Assembly (NCBI GenBank): GCA_030015575.1
Contig: CM057347.1
Span: 506,357,176 to 506,421,175, forward strand
Source: Agapanthus africanus
Lineage: Eukaryota; Streptophyta; Magnoliopsida; Asparagales; Amaryllidaceae
Direction of reading: 5' to 3'
Length of the DNA stretch: 64,000 nucleotides
Positions 10,897-21,049 of the stretch are shown one piece after another (position 1 is the first letter of the stretch; every line of letters starts with the position of its first letter). The notes under the pieces were generated by a model. It was not told the DNA's origin, made no database searches, and was given only the letters and a program-made list of their open reading frames with translations. The position numbers and the translations under genes were made by a program.

Positions 10897-10914
10897 ATTC
10901 TCGGGTTCTTCTTT

Positions 10915-12132
10915 TTATATTGTTATCATATGACAAGTACGGGCTCGCTTCGAAGACCGATGTGAATCTGGTTCTGCTTTCGTGGCTTTGGGTTCATGCA
11001 TCTGTGGCGGCGTTACCCTCCAGCTGTCAGATAGAGCGAACTTGCCGAGCTGATACTGATCTTCGACCCAGTTCTTGAAGGTGAAGCAGTCTTCGAGAGG
11101 ATGGCCTATTACCCTGTGATAAGAGCAATAGTTTGGGTGTGAGACTTCGCCCGCTTGTTCGGGGTGTTTAGACTCCGGCAGTGTCAGCATTTGGTGCTTT
11201 ATGGCTAGGTCAAGTATCTTTTTCGTCTTGTCTCGAGGAAAAGAGTATGCTCGACTCATTTTCTTCATAAGAGATAGGTCCGGACCGCTTGATTTCCGCT
11301 CGCGTGACTTCTTGGTCCCGCTTTGTTGCTGTCGAGCACCTTTTTCACTTTTTGACTTGTTTCTGCCTCTGCGTCGGGCCTTTTTAACAACAGGTTGACA
11401 GGGAGCGGCACTTTCGTCTTTCACAGCCTGTTAGAGGAGGCACTGCGTCCTGGCTTTCTCGTAGATGGCCATTTCGCGGTTGTGGTCATCTTGGACCTTT
11501 TGACCAACTTCCCGTATAAGCTTGTCCATTTATTCTTCGAACGACGGACTGGGCACTTTTGCATCAGGAACTTTTTCTGGTTCAGGATTAGCGCCCTCCC
11601 ATTGAGCATCCCCTTCTCCATTGAAGTCATGTACGACGTAACAATCGCGGAGTAGCTCTCGTTTCTTGGATCGAATATATCCAAGCCCAATTGTTTCCAT
11701 CCTTCCACTAGGCAACTTGTGCTGAGTTCCGGGAACGTTCCAGACCCTGTCGTAGAACTTAGTTTTTCGAACGGTCTGTTTGAAGGGTATCCCCTTACGC
11801 TTCAACAGCTTTTTCAAGCCTTCTGTATAGTACCTAGGCAGACGAATGGGCTGGAGCCTGTCAAGCGTAGGATCCGCACCGTGCCAGACTTCTTTCTCCA
11901 CTTTGGTTTCTTCAGAGCGGTAGAATAGAATTGCCTTTTTCGCCTTCTCGCCTGGGATGGACATAGAACGTTCGCAACTCCTCTGCACTGTAGGTATCCA
12001 GCGCGTCCAGTTCTTTATGATGCTTAAGTGGAACCATGGCGACTTGCAGACTTTGCTCTTCGTCAGCGGATGTTCGTATTGAAGGCCGAGCGGAGAATAT
12101 AGCATGGCCCTCATCTTCCGAGTCACTACCAA
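10915..12132 (-). pseudogene. Element 1 protease-to-RT linker with third zinc-knuckle module
   Basis: One frame with two stops, at 11530 (CAA to TAA by comparison with element 2) and 11431-11433. The first half has a conserved block, RSEETKVEKEVWHGADPTLD and YDRVWNVPGTQHK, with no family that I recognise. The second half is basic (KKARRRGRNKSK) and ends in a module with SLMKKMSRAYSFPRDKTKK and NYCSYHRVIGHPLEDC, a C-x2-H-x4-H-x4-C zinc-knuckle pattern. The same module occurs ahead of the protease. Confidence 0.8.
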
Positions 12133-12784
12133 AGATCAACGTAGGAGCGGACGGTCCTGGCTTGTTGTGTTGGGGTGGACCTGAATAAACTATCTCCTCT
12201 TCCACCTCGGTATCACTCCCGAAGACAGGGATGGTGGCGTTAGCTTTGTTCTCCGGCTTGTGACATCTCTCTGTGTCCTCAAAATCTGGTAAGAAGTATT
12301 TTGCATCTTCATACTTGCGGACTTCGTTCACGGAGAACGGGTTCAGTTCTCCCGTCACGGTATACTCGAGACCATCCTTAAAATATTTCATACACTGGTG
12401 CTGTGTAGAAGGGATGATGTTGTACTCATGTAACCATGGCCGGCCGAGCAAAGCATTATAACATGTCTTGGCGTCTATGACGTGGAATTTAATTTCCGTG
12501 ACGAGTAGCCCAAAGCGCAGCGTTAGTATCACAAACCCGAGAGTCCTGGATGATTGAGAGTCGAAACCGGAGATGGTGATCTTATCCCGAGCGAGGTGCT
12601 GGACGCTCATGCATATTTCTTTCAACACCCGTACATTGAGGAGATTGACAGAAGAGCCATTGTCAACCAAGATTTTGCCTATCTTTATATCATGGCAATA
12701 TCCTGAGACATAGAGGGGACGATTGTGTTCGCACGTCCCAAGGAGGAGGTCTTCATCACCGAAAGTGACGTCGGCTGTGCGCAC
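11912..12784 (-). pseudogene. Element 1 retropepsin-like protease
   Basis: Aspartic protease that would cleave the gag-pol polyprotein. The active-site segment is ILVDNGSSVNLLNVRVL, with Asp-Asn-Gly in place of the usual Asp-Thr/Ser-Gly; element 2 has the same residues. ATIPVFGSDTEVEEE marks the acidic tail. It is out of frame with the preceding segment (frameshift near 12830) and with the following one (near 11940). Confidence 0.82.
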
Positions 12785-13931
12785 TTCTTCTAGCTCGTCC
12801 TTTATCTTTTCTTCGGCGAGAAAAGCTGAATTGCTTTGGGTCCTGCAGCGTTTTAATCAATGAATCCCTTGCTTCTTTTGATAATAAGAGGGCATCGAGA
12901 ATGCTGAGCTTCGAAGGTAGCTTCCTCAAATGTGCCAGAACGTTGTAGTCCATCTTATTTCTCTTTGGCGGATCCTTGGCGGTTAGCTCTTCTATGATTT
13001 GGTCATCTAAGGCGATATCCTCAGAGACCTTTTCTTTCCCCTTATCTTTTTTATTTGAGGGTCCAAGATTCTTTTCGGGTAATGTACGATTACGCAGCCG
13101 AATATTTTCGCAGGCCTTCGGCTCTTCCTCTTTTCCCGAGTTGGACTCTTTAAAGAGAGGGCTAAGAGCCATTTCCTCGTCAGAGTCGCTCCCAAATGTG
13201 AGAACTTGCGCTTTCCCGGCGTTAACCATGCGACAATCGCCGGTAGTTCTTCTAAGCTCCTCGGTCGTACTTTTCTGCTCCCGACGAGTTTTGCGCTTCT
13301 CTTGCTTAAAATGTTGCCGGTGAACAACGTACCCCTGCCACCATTTATTGAAAGCTCTGCACTCTTTGGTGGGGTGCGAAATCTTTCGATGATATAAGCA
13401 GTAGGAAGGGTGCGTTTCTGCTTTACTGGCAATGTTTTCTTCAGAGGGCGGTAGCTTCATTCCCATTGATATGGCTTTAGCAAACCTTTTCCTCGTCTTG
13501 AATTTGTTCTTATCGGCAGCGGATGTCTTTTGATTTGACGGGAGTGCGTCGACCCTTTCGTCTAGTCGCCGGCGTTTGACTCCTTCCAATATGGCCATCT
13601 CACGCTCCTGATTGGCTTTACTTTTCAGACGAATCTCATTCAGGAAGGCATCGATCATCTCATCTGACGGCCATAGAAGTTCTGGTCCAGGACCCGTCCC
13701 CGGTTTCTCGGTGCAAGGAGCCTCTTCATCATTTATCAATGAGTGAAAGATCACATGACAACTTACCACGTAATTCTCAGATCCATCTGATGAGTCTTCT
13801 CCATCCTCTCCGTCTTCAAGGACGTGGCTGAGAAACTCTTGGAGCGTGATTGGGGTTCGCGCTTTCTGATTGTACTCTTCTAGTGCGTCGATTTGTTTCT
13901 GTAGGTCCATGCGCTTGTCGCCAGGTTTCAC
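12756..13931 (-). pseudogene. Element 1 gag-pol linker with second zinc-knuckle module
   Basis: Open for 391 codons. It begins KPGDKRMDLQKQIDALEEYN, has an acidic and serine-rich stretch, then the second module SYCLYHRKISHPTKEC and FGSDSDEE. Its C-terminal 25 residues or so are out of frame relative to element 2, where the sequence runs directly into the protease. Confidence 0.8.
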
Positions 13932-14401
13932 GGGCTTTTTGGATCTCTTCTTCTTTTCGAAGATTTCGACGGCTGGGTATGAACACTTTGGCTATCCCTA
14001 CCAATCCTTGGAGTTGGGCGCGGTTTCAGTATCCTTTCGATGATCTCAGGTTCCGACGGGTTCTTCCACCTGATCGCCGGGCATGTCTGGAGATCATTCA
14101 GCATCTTTTTGGTTTTGGCGGAAAGCACGACCTCCCATGGAGCTTCTTCAATAAAAGAACAAGTTGCCCCCGGTGTGTCCATCTTCTTTGGAGTGTGCGG
14201 CTGTGGTGGGTTTACTTTCCACTTTTCAGACAGCGCAAACTTGCCTTGTAGGTACTGATTCTCGATCCATCCCTTAAAGACAAAGCAATCCTCGATCGGG
14301 TGACTTACCGTTTGGTGGTAAGGGCAATAGTTGGGATTATTCACCTCGCTGGGTTGCGGTGGTCTCCTTGGATTCGGGAGATAGATAAGCCTATTGTGCA
14401 T
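13928..14401 (-). pseudogene. Element 1 first zinc-knuckle module
   Basis: The minus-strand frame contains NYCPYHQTVSHPIEDC (C-x2-H-x4-H-x4-C) and GKFALSEKWKVNPPQP, followed by EEAPWEVVLSAKTKKML. Just upstream, out of frame, is RPYSFPRDKTKRLFELA. Gag-associated zinc knuckles bind the RNA genome in other retroelements; that role is inferred here. It ends in a short basic tail and is frameshifted against the next segment. Confidence 0.78.
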
Positions 14402-14555
14402 CGCCAGCTCGAACAGCCTCTTCGTTTTATCCCGTGGGAATGAGTAAGGGCGCTTTATTTTCTCCTTATAATACCGCCGTCTCTCTTCCAGTTGATTTGC
14501 TTGCTTCGGGGCACTGGGCTACCGTTGGGTGTTCGCAACGAAAGTCACTTTCCCT

Positions 14556-15812
14556 TTACCCTTGTCGTTTCGGGACTCCGGCTTCGGAGGAGACGGTCTG
14601 ACCCATTTGATCCATCTGGGCTAGCTTATTAATTAAATCCTGGAACGTGGTCGGTTTAAAGAACATCATGAACTGTGAAATATTTGCATGAGGATCTAAG
14701 GTGCCCACGAACATGCCCACTGCTGGCGCTTCTTCGATGCGCTGTTCGCACTTCGACCACAAGTTCCGCCATCAGATAGCATATTGAACCCAAGTCTCGC
14801 CTGGCTTTACTCTCGCATTAATCAAAGCTGTTATTGGAGTACGCTCGCTGGCGCTTGCGAAATGCTGGGTAAACAACAATTCCATTTCAGCGAAGGTTTT
14901 GACGGAGTCATTCGGAAGTTCGGAGTACCATTCGAACGCTGTCTCCGACAAGCTGCCGACGAACTGGCGAAGCAACAATTTATCATCACCGCCGGTATTG
15001 CCACAGAGAGCCCTGAACTGGGCAACATGTTGATGGGGATTGCCAGTCCCCTTATAGACATGGAATTTCGGTATTGTATAGCCCGGCGGGTACTTAATCT
15101 GATCATACCAACTCGGATATGGTCGCCCCGTTCTGACAATTTAACAGTCTGCTTCAGTTGCCTGGAGAACCCGTATTTGCTGAGCTATATATTCGTCCAA
15201 GTCAGCTTTGGAAATTGTCTCCTCTTTGGCTATTGAAAGAGCCGGTGGAGGATTTGACGTTTCTCCCTTGTCATCTTCAAGGACGATCGGAGGATCTTCA
15301 GTAGGAGGATCCTGCTGGATCATCATACCCATCATATCCTGGAACAGAAGGGCCATTCGTTTTATATTGGCTGCTTGTTCCGCAGCCTCTTTATCCTTCT
15401 TTTCCAATATCCTGCGAAGGAATTCAGCGTCAGTTTCTTGCTCCTGGCGTTGATCTGAGGACGCTTCGGGGCTTTCTTTTGGCCCAGTGAGTGCGGCAAT
15501 CGCATTCATCATTTCTTGGAGCTTCTGCTGCTGCTCTTGAGCTTCAGTCACCGACCGTGTAAGCGGTCTATGACCTGTAGATGTACAGCTGTCCTCTTTC
15601 CCGGACGCCATGTAGACGGTATGGACTACAATGCCCCCAGACTTAGGGCGTTTGGGCTCACCGCCTTTGACATTTGCCGCAGGCGTGGTGACTTTCTCCA
15701 ACCTTCTTCTCTTTTGAGTAGTCGACGTGGAGGGAGCCGTTGTAGTGGGCACCCAAGTGGTTGTCGTCCTTTGTTGTTTGACAGGACGGTTCTTTTCTTC
15801 CTGAACTTTCAC
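14556..15812 (-). pseudogene. Element 1 gag core
   Basis: Retrotransposon gag (capsid-like) domain. One frame is broken by a TAA at 15141 and a TGA at 14772. Landmarks are GRPYPSWYDQIKYPPGY, GNPHQHVAQFRALCGNTGG, LLLRQFVGSLSETAFEW, FAEMELLFTQHF, VKPGETWVQYAI and ISQFMMFFKP. Upstream of these is a Lys/Glu/Gln-rich helical stretch (EFLRRILEKKDKEAAEQ) likely to be coiled coil. Both stops fit C-to-T change from Gln and Arg codons seen or implied in element 2. Confidence 0.88.
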
Positions 15813-15844
15813 CCCATGCTGCCGGCGAGAGTGATCTTGATCGA

Positions 15845-16702
15845 TTACGGAGTCCTGAACCCGTCGCCAGACCTTGTAAATTTTGGAAGACAGCCGTTGA
15901 GGGGGCTGCTCCGGCTTTGTTTCTGTAACACTCTCCGTAGGTGGAGGAGATCTTTTCTCGGAGAGTTCTTGCGTACCCTCCTTAGCGGTTCAAAGCTGTT
16001 CCCAGTTGGAACAGCAGCATTAATTTCCACCATTAGAGCCGGTGGAGTTAGCCCAGAAGGGGAGTTGCCCCCGGCCTTTCTTACTCGGCGCCAGTGGCGA
16101 CATCGAGCGTGTCGTGCGATTGGAGTTGGTTCGGCGATGGGGATGGTTTTGTCTTTCCCCTTGTCCATATGAGGCGCCGCTGGTGCCAGCCTCGTGAAGA
16201 CTGATATCTTTTGGGTAGCGGCATCCAATCTGTCAAAAACAGACCTTCGAGCAGGAACGGGAGCCGGAATAGTCAGCCTTGTAAAGACTGACTCTTTAGC
16301 AGGAGAAGCCGTCTTGAAGATTTTAGGAGCAGAGATGGCTGTTTTCCTCGGGGTGGCCACTTCAGGGGTGATGGGCTTCTTCGCCGGCCCATTGGAGTTC
16401 AGGTTCAGCCTGGTAAAGACCGAGGCTGCCGGCTTGACATTGGACGACCCGTTGAGAGGGGTCGTGGTAGTAGTGAGCCGGTCGAAGACCGACTTCTTTT
16501 GCGCTTCCGGTACGGGCACTGGAATGGTGAAGCTTGCTGGCGGGAGCATGGTCCCGAAAAACAGACCGGTGGTGGCCTGAGTCACTTGTTCCACAGGTTA
16601 AGCAAGGATGGAGGCCGCTTGAGGCCCATAAGCCACACCTCCAGGTGAGGCGGAGCGTGGGTTACATTGGCATTTGGAGCAGTTTGAGCACTTGGAGGCC
16701 AT
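15845..16702 (-). pseudogene. Element 1 gag N-terminal region
   Basis: The start at 16702 is chosen because MASKCSNCSKCQC matches MASNCTNCSKCHC at 23367 of element 2. The Cys-rich head is followed by a proline-rich region in which SVFDRL or SVFTRL recurs about every 20-35 residues, then a basic stretch (ARCRHWRRVRKAGG) and NSFEPLRRVRKN. A TTA-to-TAA change at 16598-16600 stops the frame early; a small deletion near 15955 shifts the end. I do not recognise a domain family for this N-terminal extension; long extra sequence before gag is known in Ogre-type elements. Confidence 0.8.
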
Positions 16703-16830
16703 TGCTGTTTGATTTCTGCGCCAAGCAAGAGACCAAATCTTAGTAACTTGAAACCCGAAGGCAACCATTAACAAACCGCGATTCGTTCGCGAAGACGACA
16801 CACGAAGTGTGAAGTGGAAAGAGAAAAAGG

Positions 16831-16847
16831 TCCCACCGGGCGTGCCA
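16831..16847 (-). other. tRNA primer-binding site of element 1
   Basis: The minus strand reads TGGCACGCCCGGTGGGA five bases inside the 5' LTR. Element 2 has TGGCACGTCCGGTGGGA at the same place. It would pair with a tRNA ending CCCACCGGGCGTGCCA. The G before CCA and the stem sequence suggest tRNA-Arg, as reported for Ogre, but I cannot check this against tRNA genes. Confidence 0.75.
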
Positions 16848-16852
16848 GAATC

Positions 16853-19800
16853 TGTTCCCCTCCGAAAGACGGCGCGACGTGACTGCGAAGTCCTGGCACT
16901 AAACTTCGAGGCAGATGCTATTTGGTTTTATCCGTCCACCTCTCCGAAGATGCCAAGTTGATTTATGGCACCGTGTATCGAAGGTTTAGACGGATGCGGC
17001 CGATGTAGCAGACTTCGTCAGATTCCCCCTCACTTGAGGGGTTTTTGATTGTGGGGACGCTCTTCCCTGCAGGCGCAAGCCCCTGCAGTTAATTACACTA
17101 CCGCTTCGTGGTAACAACTTTCTCCTTCTCCAGAATTTCACTTCGTGTCGTGTGTGTTTGTTTTGTTTGTGGTTGCCCGTGGATTGTATACGGAGACTAA
17201 TTTATGTCGTCGCCCGTAGGACGTGGATTATTCCAAATCCGTATTTTCTTAGATTTGGGTTTGGGATTTTGGTTTGAGGATACGTTAGCCATATTTAAGG
17301 CTAAGATCAACTCAAACGTTTATTAAGGATATGTTAGTCCAGTTTGAGACTAAGATCAACTTCACGGGATCGTTTAGATCCGACAAAAGAGCAATTGGGG
17401 GCTCTATTGTTCCAGTTTAGGGACATAGTGGTCCATTTAAAATATGGTCGTCGGGACCCGTCACCTCTCTGACGACGTTGAAGGATTACAATGATAGGTG
17501 TCAGAGGAGTTCAGAGATGTACCCTTGATCCAAAGTTGGTTGGGGGATCTAGAGTCCAATTTGGGACTAAAGTCTGTTTGAAGGTTTAAGGATACGTTAG
17601 CCATACTTGAGGCTAAGATCAACTTAAACGGGATCGTTTAGATCCGACAAAAGAGCATTTGGGGCTCCATTGCCAGTTTAGGGACATGGTGGTCCATTGC
17701 CAGTTTAGGGACATGGTGGTCCATCATTCCCATTTTAGGGACGGATATTAGTTTAAGGACGCATTAGTCCATGGGTTTAAGGACCCCATAGTCCATATAG
17801 ATGTGTTTAAGGACACATTAGTCCATTAGTTTAAGGACACATAAGTCCATGGGTTTAAGGACCCCACAGTCCGTATTAATGTGTGGTTGTCGGGACTCGT
17901 CACCTCTCTGATATCGTTGAAGGATTACAACGATAGGTGTCAGAGGAGTTCAGAGATGTACCCTTGAACCGGATGTAAATTGATTTAAGAGAGCAATCTT
18001 GCTCAGTCAATTTAATTTGAGGACTTACGACCATGATTGGGCTAAGTTCAGTTGAGAATATTCAACGTTTTTATCTTTGGCCTATTAGGCCTGTGCTAGG
18101 GCTTTGCCCCTGTTTAATAATGCACTGCATTTTCTTTTGGCCTGCTAGGCCTTTTTTATTTGGGCTCTGTCCCTTTTAAATGATGCGCAGCATCTGTTTT
18201 TGTTTGGGCTCTGCCCTTCTTTAAAATAATGCATGGCATTTTATTAGGCCTGTTAGGCCCTTTTTAATTGGGCTTGGCCCTTCTGTAAATAATGCAGTGC
18301 ATTAATCAAACTGACAGTGTCCATGTGGCCTGTCAGGCGCTTTGCGTCAATTATTGAGCGCAAGCGCATGTGGAGGTGACACGTGTCACACTCTAGTGAG
18401 CGCAAGCGCAGTGCGCTGCGTTGTTGCGCTGCTGACACGTGGCGCGCTCTGGTGAGTTGCGCCAATTTCAGAGAGCAATTCTCTATTTTAAAAGCGTATA
18501 GCGCAAGTTATTCTGGTGCTGACACGTGGCGCTCTCTGGTGGCTTGCACCAACCCAGGAGTGCAACAGTGCAGATTTACAAGTGCAAGGCACTGCTTTAA
18601 TATCTTGATCCAATTTTGGATTCAAGAAAAGAATCTTTAAGATTTCAGAACCAATGGTTCATAAAAAGGCAATACCTTTGTTATTTATTATATCTTTTAT
18701 TGAAGATTCTTGATCTTATTCTTAGATCAATGATCTATTCAGAAGAAATTCTTCTTTTTATAAAGGTTTTACCTTTTTTTTCCTTTCTGAATTCTTCTTA
18801 AAATTCTTTAGAGGAGTTCTCTCTTTATTTCTATGTTTTTGTCTCTCTGTGTTGTGTCTATCCCTTTTCTTTTTTTTTATTTTAGAAAGAAGGATCATTG
18901 GTCGTTGGGACCCACCATCTCTCCGACGACATTGAGAGATTACAGTGTCATATATCGAAGGTGTGGAGGGATATACCCTTTGAACCATGTCTCACTCATT
19001 AGGGGGAAGAACAGGCTGGAGCTTAAGCTTCTCGCTGCTGAAAAATGGTTCTTTGCGTTCGCGTACGTGCGTCGCACGTGTTGGGCGCACGTGCGTCGCA
19101 CGTGTTGGGCGCTCATATTTGCACGTAGCACACATGGAGCTTGCGCATATGCGCATTATGAGGAGAAGCAGGGCTTCTATATATGGAGAACTAAGCTCCT
19201 TTTAATATTATTAAATGTTCTCATGTGGTGCGCACATGCGTTGCACGTGGTGCGTGCGTGGCGGGCACACGTGCGTTGCACGTAGCTTACATGCGCATTA
19301 TGAGGAGAAGAAGGGCTTCTATATATGGAGAACTAAGCTCCTTTTAATATTATTAAATGTTCTCATGTGGTGCGCACGTGCGTTGCACGTGGTGCGCACG
19401 TGGCGGGCACACGTGCGTTGCACGTAGCGCGCATGCGCATTATGAGGAGAAGCAGGGCTTCCATATATGGAGAACTAAGCTCCTTTTAATATTATTAAAT
19501 ATTCTCATGTGGTACGCACGTGCGTTGCACGTGGTGCGCGCGTGACGGGCACACGTGCGTTGCACGTAGCGCACATGCGCATTATGAGGAGAAGCAGGGT
19601 TTCTATATATGGAGAACTAAGCTCCTATGGAGACCTAAGCTCCTTTGAGGATTTAACTCTACCATTTCTAAGAGGTATCCCCTATTATTTATATGGGAGT
19701 GGTAGAGAAGTCATCTCTCCTTTTCCCGATGTGGGACTAAAAAATGCATTCCCCATGTAGTAGAGCATTACTTTAGATTACACGTGCATAGCACATTTGC

Positions 19801-20188
19801 TCATAACTTTTGATCTCGGATGAATTATGAGGCCTATAATATATCAAATCGAAGGTTTTTTCGAGATACTTTCAATACCATCAGAATTTAGCTTTTTCTC
19901 ATTTCGGAGTTTGTCAAAATACAGCTCGGAAAATACTGGTTCACATCTTCTTCCTTAGATCACATGTGCATAGACATTTGCTCATAACTTTTGATCCCGG
20001 ATGAATTATGAGGCCCATAATATATAAAATCGAAGGTTTTTTCGAGATGCTTTCAATACCATTAGAATTTAGTTGTTTCTCATTCAGCAGTTTATCAAAA
20101 TACAGCCCGGAAAATACAGGTTCACATTTTCTTAAGCGTATCGCTGCAAGCCTTGGGCTCTTTTATGCAGAAATTTTTGGCGGGAACA
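16853..20188 (-). repeat. Element 1, 5' LTR (right copy)
   Basis: This 3336-bp copy is the partner of 735-4122 with the same ends. In element sense it is the promoter-bearing copy and runs into the primer site at 16847. Four full 142-bp units start at 19160, 19302, 19444 and 19586. The minisatellite lies at about 17660-17880 and the palindrome block at about 18110-18310. Confidence 0.93.
19160..19640 (-). repeat. 142-bp tandem repeats in element 1 5' LTR
   Basis: Four units spaced exactly 142 bp. Each has a TATA-like CATATATAGAAG in element sense and a GC-rich CACGTG-containing part. Unlike the left LTR, the first unit here is full length. Confidence 0.88.
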
Positions 20189-20476
20189 TGGGACAGGCAT
20201 TAGTTGCTTCTAGCCATTATCACCTGGCTCATGAGTGGAAACTTATGCTTGATTTGATGGCGTCCGGGCAATTTGAGTCGTAAGCCGCATCACGACATTC
20301 GTCAAGTCGTCAATTTTGGAGTAAAGCTTGGACATCTCTTTATCTTAGCTCCTGAGCTGTTTTCAGAGCTCTTGAAATAGCTCTTGCTCTGCGGTCCTGG
20401 GGCGGAAAGTCGGCTCTTTCTCGCTGTCTGAGCTTGACTCCACATGGACTGAAGGGTCTTTCTGCCTATCGGTTTC
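20189..20476 (-). pseudogene. Element 0 gag fragment between elements 1 and 2
   Basis: The minus strand reads HVESSSDSEKEPTFRPRTAE, then KEMSKLYSKIDDLTNVVMRL, with stops between. It is a helical segment like the part that precedes the gag core in related elements. Element 1 borders it at 20188 and element 2 at 20477. In reading order it sits between 54614-55253 and 410-734. Confidence 0.65.
20472..20476. repeat. Target-site duplication of element 2 (left copy)
   Basis: GTTTC precedes the left LTR. The right copy at 54614-54618 is ATTTC, a 4 of 5 match. The gag sequence of element 0 is continuous across the two sides. Confidence 0.7.
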
Positions 20477-20639
20477 TGTTTCGCCCAATCAGGGCAAAGC
20501 TCTGTTGAAATTCAAAATTCAAAATTTTGAAGCAACGTTTCAAATCTCGGGCGCAACGCGCCATATGTCAGGCGCTGATACGTCAGCGCAGCGCCCAAGA
20601 AGACGCGCCCAATCAGAGCAAAGCTCTATTTTAAGAAAA

Positions 20640-20870
20640 ATTAAAGGAAGCACCGCTTCAGTTGCGCAGGCACTGCGCTGCGCGACACGTGTCAGCGCAG
20701 ATGCGCTAGCGCAGTCGCGCTGTGCTGTGCGCCGCTCGACACGTGTCAGCGCAGATGCGCTAGAGCAGTCGCGCTGCGCTGTGCGTCGCGCGACACGTGT
20801 CACGCGCAGATGCGCTAGCGCAGTCGCGCTGCGCTGTGCGTCGCGCGACACGTGTCACGCGTTAGGGCAT
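20640..20870. repeat. GC-rich tandem repeats with ACACGTGTC boxes (5' LTR)
   Basis: Units of about 55-60 bp contain CGCGACACGTGTCAGCGCAG and GCGCTAGCGCAGTCGCGCTG. ACACGTGTC is a perfect palindrome with a CACGTG core, the G-box/ABRE type bound by plant bZIP and bHLH factors. The array lies upstream of the TATA box. Confidence 0.85.
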
Positions 20871-21040
20871 TTGCGCCAAACAGAATTAAAATTCTAAAGA
20901 AATCTTTTATGTTCTTGTTAAAACAAGAAGATTTTCTTCTGTAAAACAGAAGCCCTTGGATCAAAGATTCAACGGTGGAGAAAATTCCCCAAATCACTCA
21001 GAGAAAGATCTCTTCAACAAAATTAACTAATTTATGGACA

Positions 21041-21049
21041 CTATAAAAG
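21041..21049 (+). promoter_or_regulatory. TATA box of element 2 LTR promoter
   Basis: CTATAAAAG follows about 170 bp after the GC-rich array and precedes GAGACCCC and an A-rich run. The same box is at 52453-52461 in the 3' LTR. Transcription would start some 30 bp downstream; the exact start is not visible. Confidence 0.7.

Larger units (their letters stand above)
735..20188 (-). mobile_element. Element 1: Ty3/gypsy Tat/Ogre-type LTR retrotransposon, about 19.5 kb
   Basis: The two LTRs are direct repeats beginning TGTTCCC and ending GGGAACA, a perfect terminal inverted pair. The internal region on the minus strand runs primer site, gag, zinc knuckles, protease, reverse transcriptase, RNase H, archaeal-type RNase H and integrase, then about 3.3 kb of non-coding sequence with tandem arrays. 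Dual RNase H domains, very large size and a repeat-filled 3' region are known traits of the Tat lineage, which includes Ogre and Retand. The coding region carries several stops and frameshifts and one lost catalytic residue, so this copy is not autonomous. Confidence 0.93.

Noticed and set aside
12976-13397. Plus-strand frames opposite the gag-pol linker of element 1, and their mirror at 26740-27087
   Set aside because: Same shadow frame in both elements, opposite to a linker recognisable by its zinc-knuckle module.
19160-19640. CRISPR-like regular repeats
   Set aside because: Units are tandem without unique spacers, lie in an LTR, and the DNA is from a plant nucleus.
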